A stretch of 10,221 nucleotides of DNA, from NCBI GenBank assembly GCA_902459845.2, contig CABPSV020000703.1, forward strand, positions 1 through 10,221, given 5' to 3'. Shown piece after piece: positions 6,767 through 10,221 of the stretch. Each line of letters starts with the position of its first letter. The stretch's first letter is position 1. Source of the DNA: Hepatocystis sp. ex Piliocolobus tephrosceles. Lineage: Eukaryota; Apicomplexa; Aconoidasida; Haemosporida; Plasmodiidae. A program made the position numbers and the translations under genes. The notes under the pieces are model-generated. The model saw only the letters and a list, made by a program, of their open reading frames with translations. It did no database searches and was not told the DNA's origin.

Positions 6767-6889
6767 ATGGTTTTTATATTATTTAGTATGATATTAAAAA
6801 TTACTAAGTATTGCTACAGTTATGTTTTTAAAGAACATAAGGACCCATCAGAAATTTTTTTTAATTTTAGCAAAAATGTCTTTGTATAA
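6767..6889 (+). CDS. Possible short exon or 40-aa ORF (uncertain)
   Basis: An ATG at 6767 opens 40 codons. The product starts with a hydrophobic stretch (MVFILFSMILKITKYCYSY) followed by VFKEHKDPSEIFFNF. A donor-like TTT|GTATAA sits at its end (intron start 6884), so it could be a first exon encoding a signal peptide. GC is higher than in the flanks. A plus-strand open frame further right (7156-7289, after acceptor-like TTTTAATAG) reads ITCTFLKFYHTKFSF and ends at TAA, but the phase does not match this donor. The minus strand of the island is also partly open, so strand and reality are unsure. Confidence 0.22.
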   Translation: MVFILFSMILKITKYCYSYVFKEHKDPSEIFFNFSKNVFV

Positions 6890-7305
6890 ATTAAAACAAC
6901 AAAAAAAAAAAAATAATAAACAGTTAAAATAAACTATAAAAACGTGTAAGAACAATCTGTTTTATATATATATATATACAACGTTTTTATGTAATTTTAT
7001 TATAAGAAAAGCAAAGAAAAATAAAAAAATAGAAAGCTTATTTAGCTATATAATATAATAAAATTATAAAAATATGTAATTTGTAATATTCTACAAAAAC
7101 AAAAAATTATATATATACAAATATTATATTTTTTTTTTATTAAAAATTTTAATAGTAATTACTAAAATTACTTGCACCTTTTTAAAGTTCTATCACACTA
7201 AGTTCTCATTTAAAACTGTTCATATACTTTTTGTAAAAGTATATCAAAAATTTGTGATTGCATTTAACACCATAATATATTCAAAATAATTTATAATGTA
7301 AACGA
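6890..7305. other. AT-rich region with one plus-strand open frame
   Basis: This stretch is mostly A-rich, with (TA)n at 6965-6976. A frame without ATG is open on the plus strand from 7080 to the TAA at 7287. Its part after the AATAG at 7151-7155 has a more protein-like composition (HILFVKVYQKFVIAFNTII) than its surroundings. It may be a 3' exon. No partner was found in matching phase. Confidence 0.3.
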
Positions 7306-7514
7306 TTAAAAAATAACCCCCCTCCGTACAGTACTCAATATAAACTTAAAACTCATTAATTCATCCTTCAACATGTTAAACATAGAATTTAAAAATATTT
7401 CCCTTAAATTTAAAATATCTACACTAAAAAAAATAGTAATCATGTGTCATAATAATTTTCATTAATATTTGGTATTACATTTTGCTCATTATTATTATTA
7501 TTATTATTATTATA

Positions 7515-7568
<54 letters not shown>

Positions 7569-7707
7569 TTTTTTTTTTTTTTTTTTTACTTCATACTGTG
7601 CACTATTACAACGCACAACTTTTAAACCGTTACCATTTTCTTTAACACCTTGACTTACAATATATTATTATAATAGTTAAATTAATGATTGCAAGTTTTA
7701 TATTCAT
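7306..7707 (-). pseudogene. Coding-like fragments: signal start, Lys/Asn tract, 3' exon
   Basis: Three minus-strand pieces lie in a row. ATG 7707 reads MNIKLAIINLTIIIIYC, a signal peptide-like start that stops at 7642 but contains a consensus GTAAGT donor at 7658. In a second frame, 7670-7443 is open and reads VSQGVKENGNGLKVVRCNSA, then QYEV, six Lys, 27 codons of Asn with one Tyr, and EQNVIPNINENYYDT, ending at TGA 7440. After an acceptor ACTATTTTTTTTAG, 7423-7306 reads VDILNLREIFLNSMFNMLKD and ends RRGVIF at TAA. An ATG at 7489 (MSKI, donor AT|GTAATA) would join the last piece in phase across a 55-bp intron. Either this is a spliced gene I cannot fully model, or a gene broken by indels in its homopolymers. 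Product unrecognised. Confidence 0.35.
7488..7587. repeat. ATT microsatellite followed by T21
   Basis: Twenty-seven ATT-phase triplets with a single interruption (TATAATT near 7511-7517) run into a 21-T homopolymer. On the minus strand they would encode poly-Asn preceded by poly-Lys. Both tracts are slippage-prone, so any gene read through them may be out of frame through real mutation or assembly error. Confidence 0.95.
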
Positions 7708-7805
7708 TTTTTTTTTTTTTTTTATTAAATCTACGTTATCAAGAATTTTTCGATATATACTAAAAATTTATAGCGATTTTTTTTTTTTTTTTTCTTGTAT
7801 ATGGG

Positions 7806-7949
7806 TCATTTGTCGTTAAATTCGATAAAGTTTTTATAAAATACAAATTGTCTACATATCACGATTATTCTCTCTTAATTCAGTAGCTTCAATTTGTTTG
7901 ATGTAAAAGCAAAATATGAATCTTCCACAGATAAAATACTACTATTTTG
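7806..7949 (-). pseudogene. Possible decayed coding fragment with in-frame stop
   Basis: After an acceptor-like GGTTTTGCAATAG, the minus strand is open for 24 codons (SILSVEDSYFAFTSNKLKLL), meets one TAA (7877-7875), then stays open for 22 more codons in the same frame (RIIVICRQFVFYKNFIEF) before TGA at 7808-7806. GC is higher than in the flanks. The composition fits coding sequence. The opposite strand is also partly open (ESSTDKILLFCYCKT), so strand is not certain. It could belong with the fragments at 7306-7707. Confidence 0.25.
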
Positions 7950-8453
7950 CTATTGCAAAACCATACATTTTTTATAATATAATTTTTTTAAAATTTTAAA
8001 CGTTTATTGTAACAACAAAAGTTTCAAAGAGTAATAATTCAAAATAAAAGAAAAAAAAGTTACAAACTAAAAAAATGTTATTAACATTTTTTAAGCATTT
8101 TAAATTATGACATTTGTGGCGTTTATATATATATACACATATGTAATGATAAATAATCACCTTTTTGTAAAAATACTACTACTTATACATTTTTTATGTT
8201 AATAGTGTAAAAAATAATATACTGCACTATGTTATACTATTTTATGCTAATCATGAAATATTATATATGAACTTTAACAATTTAGCGAAAAATGGTATGA
8301 ACGTTTTATTGTATTTTATTTTATTTTTTTTTTTTTATTATACTATTATGCATGAGTTTCCTCTAAAATTACAAATGTGTCCACAATATAGTTTTCATGA
8401 AAAAGGAAAAATGGGAAAAACATGTTTTAAGGTTTGCACATTCTCTCTAGCTA
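7950..8453. other. Region downstream of the RAD51-like gene, no clear gene
   Basis: The sequence is A/T-rich from 7976 to 8345. From 8345 to 8453 the GC content rises and both strands are open for short stretches. The plus strand reads LQMCPQYSFHEKGKMGKTCF, part of a 66-codon ORF at 8267-8467 that overlaps the end of the RAD51-like gene tail to tail. The minus strand reads ANLKTCFSHFSFFMKTILW. I cannot decide between a 3' UTR, an exon or chance. Confidence 0.3.
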
Positions 8454-9956
8454 CTACAACGTTTTAATCCCAAACTTAGTGATTTCAAAAAAGCAAGCAA
8501 TTCCTTTTTTTTTTTTTTTTTTCATTTTTATATATCTTTGATTATACCTTTTTTCATAAAACTTTTTGTCATTGTCTTCGGTATGGTCATATAAACTGTC
8601 CTCACTATATGTGGTATCGCTTCTATTATCTTCTTTTTTAATTTCATTAGGGCAAATATAATCTAAATATATTTTTTGATTAATATATTTTAATACTATA
8701 TTTCGATAAAGATATTTTGTATATAATTTATTAAAGTAAATATCACTTTTTTTAAAATATTTATTGTCATTATTTGTTATTAAAACACAAATATTATGCT
8801 CAATCGATAAATTCGATAACTCTTTCAACATCTGATTAACATTTTTAGTAAACTGTTTTATGTTAAAGTTGGTACTAATAGTCGCATTATTATTTACATC
8901 ATCATTTGTATTACTAGGTATATTAATAATTGTATTACATTTATTTATATAATTTATATTGTCTACTACTATTAGACCCAAATCTCTAGGTATATAGTTA
9001 TTAAAATATAACAAATCTTCGTTCGCATATTTATTCACTTGATCATGGATAAAATTAACAATATTAACAAGTTCATTAAAATGGAAAATTTTTAATATTT
9101 GTAAATTTAAAAAAACATCTGAAAATTTTATATCATATATGTATTTTTCCAAATAATGGTTAAATAAATATATAAAAAAATTACCTTCTTTTGAATAGTT
9201 TTTATAAATATGAAATAATTGTTTTTTTTTTTGTAAATGATTTTTTTCAATAACTAATAAAAATAAAATACATTTTTTTTCATTAATAAAATTCATATAA
9301 GTTTTCAACAATTTTTTAATATTTTCTATAGACGAATATATCATATTTTTGTATTTGTCAATATAAAAACTATTATCTAAATCTAAGTATATAATTCTTT
9401 TTTTTGAAAATTTATTTTTATTATATAATACTTGACTTGGGTTTAAAAAATGAGAAATATATGTATATATATATTGTTTTTTATCATATAATTCTATAAA
9501 TAAATCAGTAAAGTAAGTTATTAACTCATTTAGTGCTTGTATGTTTTTTTTTTTTTTACATTCATTAAATTGTTTACTTATTGTATTTAATTTTATGCTT
9601 GTTTCATAGCAAAACTCATTTTTTATATTTTTCTTTTGTAAAAATAGTTCAAAATCATCATATGCTGAATAAAATAAATGAAAAAAATGTAATAAGTTAT
9701 TAAAAAATAAGTTAACACATATATGTTTACACATGCTGCTTTTACCACTGCCTTTTCCCCCGGTAACTCCATTAATACCTTTACTTATAAAAATACCATT
9801 ATATAATGTATTATAAGAATATATATTTGTGTAAATTTTATGACTTTGATCTTGTTGTAACTCTTGCAAACTTTTGATCTTTATTGATTTAGGGTATTCA
9901 TTTCGGATGATGGGGGTGATAATTTTTTCATAGTTAGCATTTTTTATGGTGGTCAT
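8454..9956 (-). CDS. RAD51/RecA-superfamily recombinase paralogue
   Basis: The 500-residue protein has the core layout of eukaryotic RAD51 paralogues, which bind ATP and act with RAD51 in homologous recombination. Walker A is GGKGSGKSS (residues 66-74), preceded by GIFISKGINGVT, the usual strand before the P-loop. YLDLDNSFYIDKYKNMI (190-206) matches the YIDTEGTFRPERL segment, with Asp in place of the usual Glu. Walker B is LGLIVVDN (326-333, Asp332). MLKELSNLSIEHNICVLITN (376-395) matches the late helix and strand ending ITNQ. A C-terminal FFEITKFGI strand lies after a poly-Lys tract (about 478-484), and its frame makes sense, so the homopolymer is probably correct. About 115 residues separate Walker A from the YLDLD strand, against about 25 in human RAD51, and another Asn/Asp-rich insert lies at 343-365. 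The general form is closest to XRCC3/RAD57-type paralogues, but the subtype is not fixed. The start at 9956 is the only plausible ATG. Confidence 0.82.
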   Translation of the reverse strand: MTTIKNANYEKIITPIIRNEYPKSIKIKSLQELQQDQSHKIYTNIYSYNTLYNGIFISKGINGVTGGKGSGKSSMCKHICVNLFFNNLLHFFHLFYSAYDDFELFLQKKNIKNEFCYETSIKLNTISKQFNECKKKKNIQALNELITYFTDLFIELYDKKQYIYTYISHFLNPSQVLYNKNKFSKKRIIYLDLDNSFYIDKYKNMIYSSIENIKKLLKTYMNFINEKKCILFLLVIEKNHLQKKKQLFHIYKNYSKEGNFFIYLFNHYLEKYIYDIKFSDVFLNLQILKIFHFNELVNIVNFIHDQVNKYANEDLLYFNNYIPRDLGLIVVDNINYINKCNTIINIPSNTNDDVNNNATISTNFNIKQFTKNVNQMLKELSNLSIEHNICVLITNNDNKYFKKSDIYFNKLYTKYLYRNIVLKYINQKIYLDYICPNEIKKEDNRSDTTYSEDSLYDHTEDNDKKFYEKRYNQRYIKMKKKKKKGIACFFEITKFGIKTL

Positions 9957-10221
9957 ATGGGTTAATTCGTTTGTGGGTTAGCTCCGTCAGTTAGTTCGTG
10001 AGTAATTTCTTTAACTTGCCTGTTCTTCAGCTATCGTATTTTTTTTTTTTTAAACGCCTATTTACTATACAACTATAGTACTTAGTAAAAAATGAAGGTT
10101 TAAATTATAAAAAAAAAAATGCATAAAAAAGGAATAAAAAAAAAAACAACGTTTGTGGAAATGATATATATATATATATATATATGGATATATATGTGCC
10201 GAACACTGTCACTCTTTTTTT
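9957..10221. promoter_or_regulatory. Upstream region of the RAD51-like gene
   Basis: This 265-bp 5' flank has a relatively GC-rich first 70 bp (9957-10035, probably 5' UTR), a T run at 10039-10051, A runs, and a (TA)n tract at 10162-10185. It presumably holds the promoter of the minus-strand recombinase gene. No specific motif was recognised and no gene is seen before the window ends. Confidence 0.35.

Noticed and set aside
8267..8467. 66-codon plus-strand ORF ending inside the RAD51-like gene
   Set aside because: Its first half is T-run Phe and it overlaps the recombinase 3' end. The Cys-containing second half is mildly coding-like, but both strands are open, so it is left as a note only.

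Overview
The window looks like Plasmodium nuclear DNA. It is extremely AT-rich and full of long T/A homopolymers and (TA)n. Its proteins are rich in Lys, Asn, Ile, Phe and Tyr, and it holds small lineage-type genes with signal peptide-like starts beside a conserved DNA-repair gene. It reads like a boundary between a subtelomeric or accessory block and the chromosome core. The avian-malaria lineage would fit the composition, but nothing here proves a species.

Layout from left to right. Positions 1-739 are AT-rich with no gene I can defend. An 11-bp minisatellite (740-857) lies just downstream of a minus-strand gene (912-2342). That gene has an N-terminal hydrophobic segment, a helical middle and a C-terminal array of twelve 19-residue repeats. 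From about 2460 rightwards the plus strand has no long ORF, but it carries short coding-like islands with Plasmodium-style splice signals in compatible phase. I read these as a candidate multi-exon gene whose pieces resemble, in order, the sedlin-type TRAPP subunits TRAPPC2L/TRAPPC2. This is the least expected content of the window.

From 4535 to about 6650 a roughly 1.0-1.2 kb unit is tandemly duplicated. Each unit holds one member of a small two-hydrophobic-segment protein family on the minus strand, with a shared 3' flank and a shared upstream 17-bp repeat array. The left copy (4671-5211) is frameshifted in a homopolymer and the right copy (5832-6266) is intact. The left copy has also gained a 42-bp coding repeat and a 16-bp upstream repeat that the right copy lacks or has only in trace.

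From 6650 to 8450 there is no clean ORF. There are several coding-like open frames, including a minus-strand Lys6/Asn26 frame over an ATT microsatellite, a minus-strand 3'-exon-like segment and a signal peptide-like start. These suggest a spliced or decaying gene. Finally, 8454-9956 (minus) encodes a 500-residue RAD51/RecA-superfamily paralogue with Walker A and Walker B motifs and a large lineage-type insertion.

All confident genes are on the minus strand. The two duplicated family members probably share regulation through matching upstream sequences, including a TGCATGCA-type site. No tRNA, rRNA, CRISPR or transposon was recognised.
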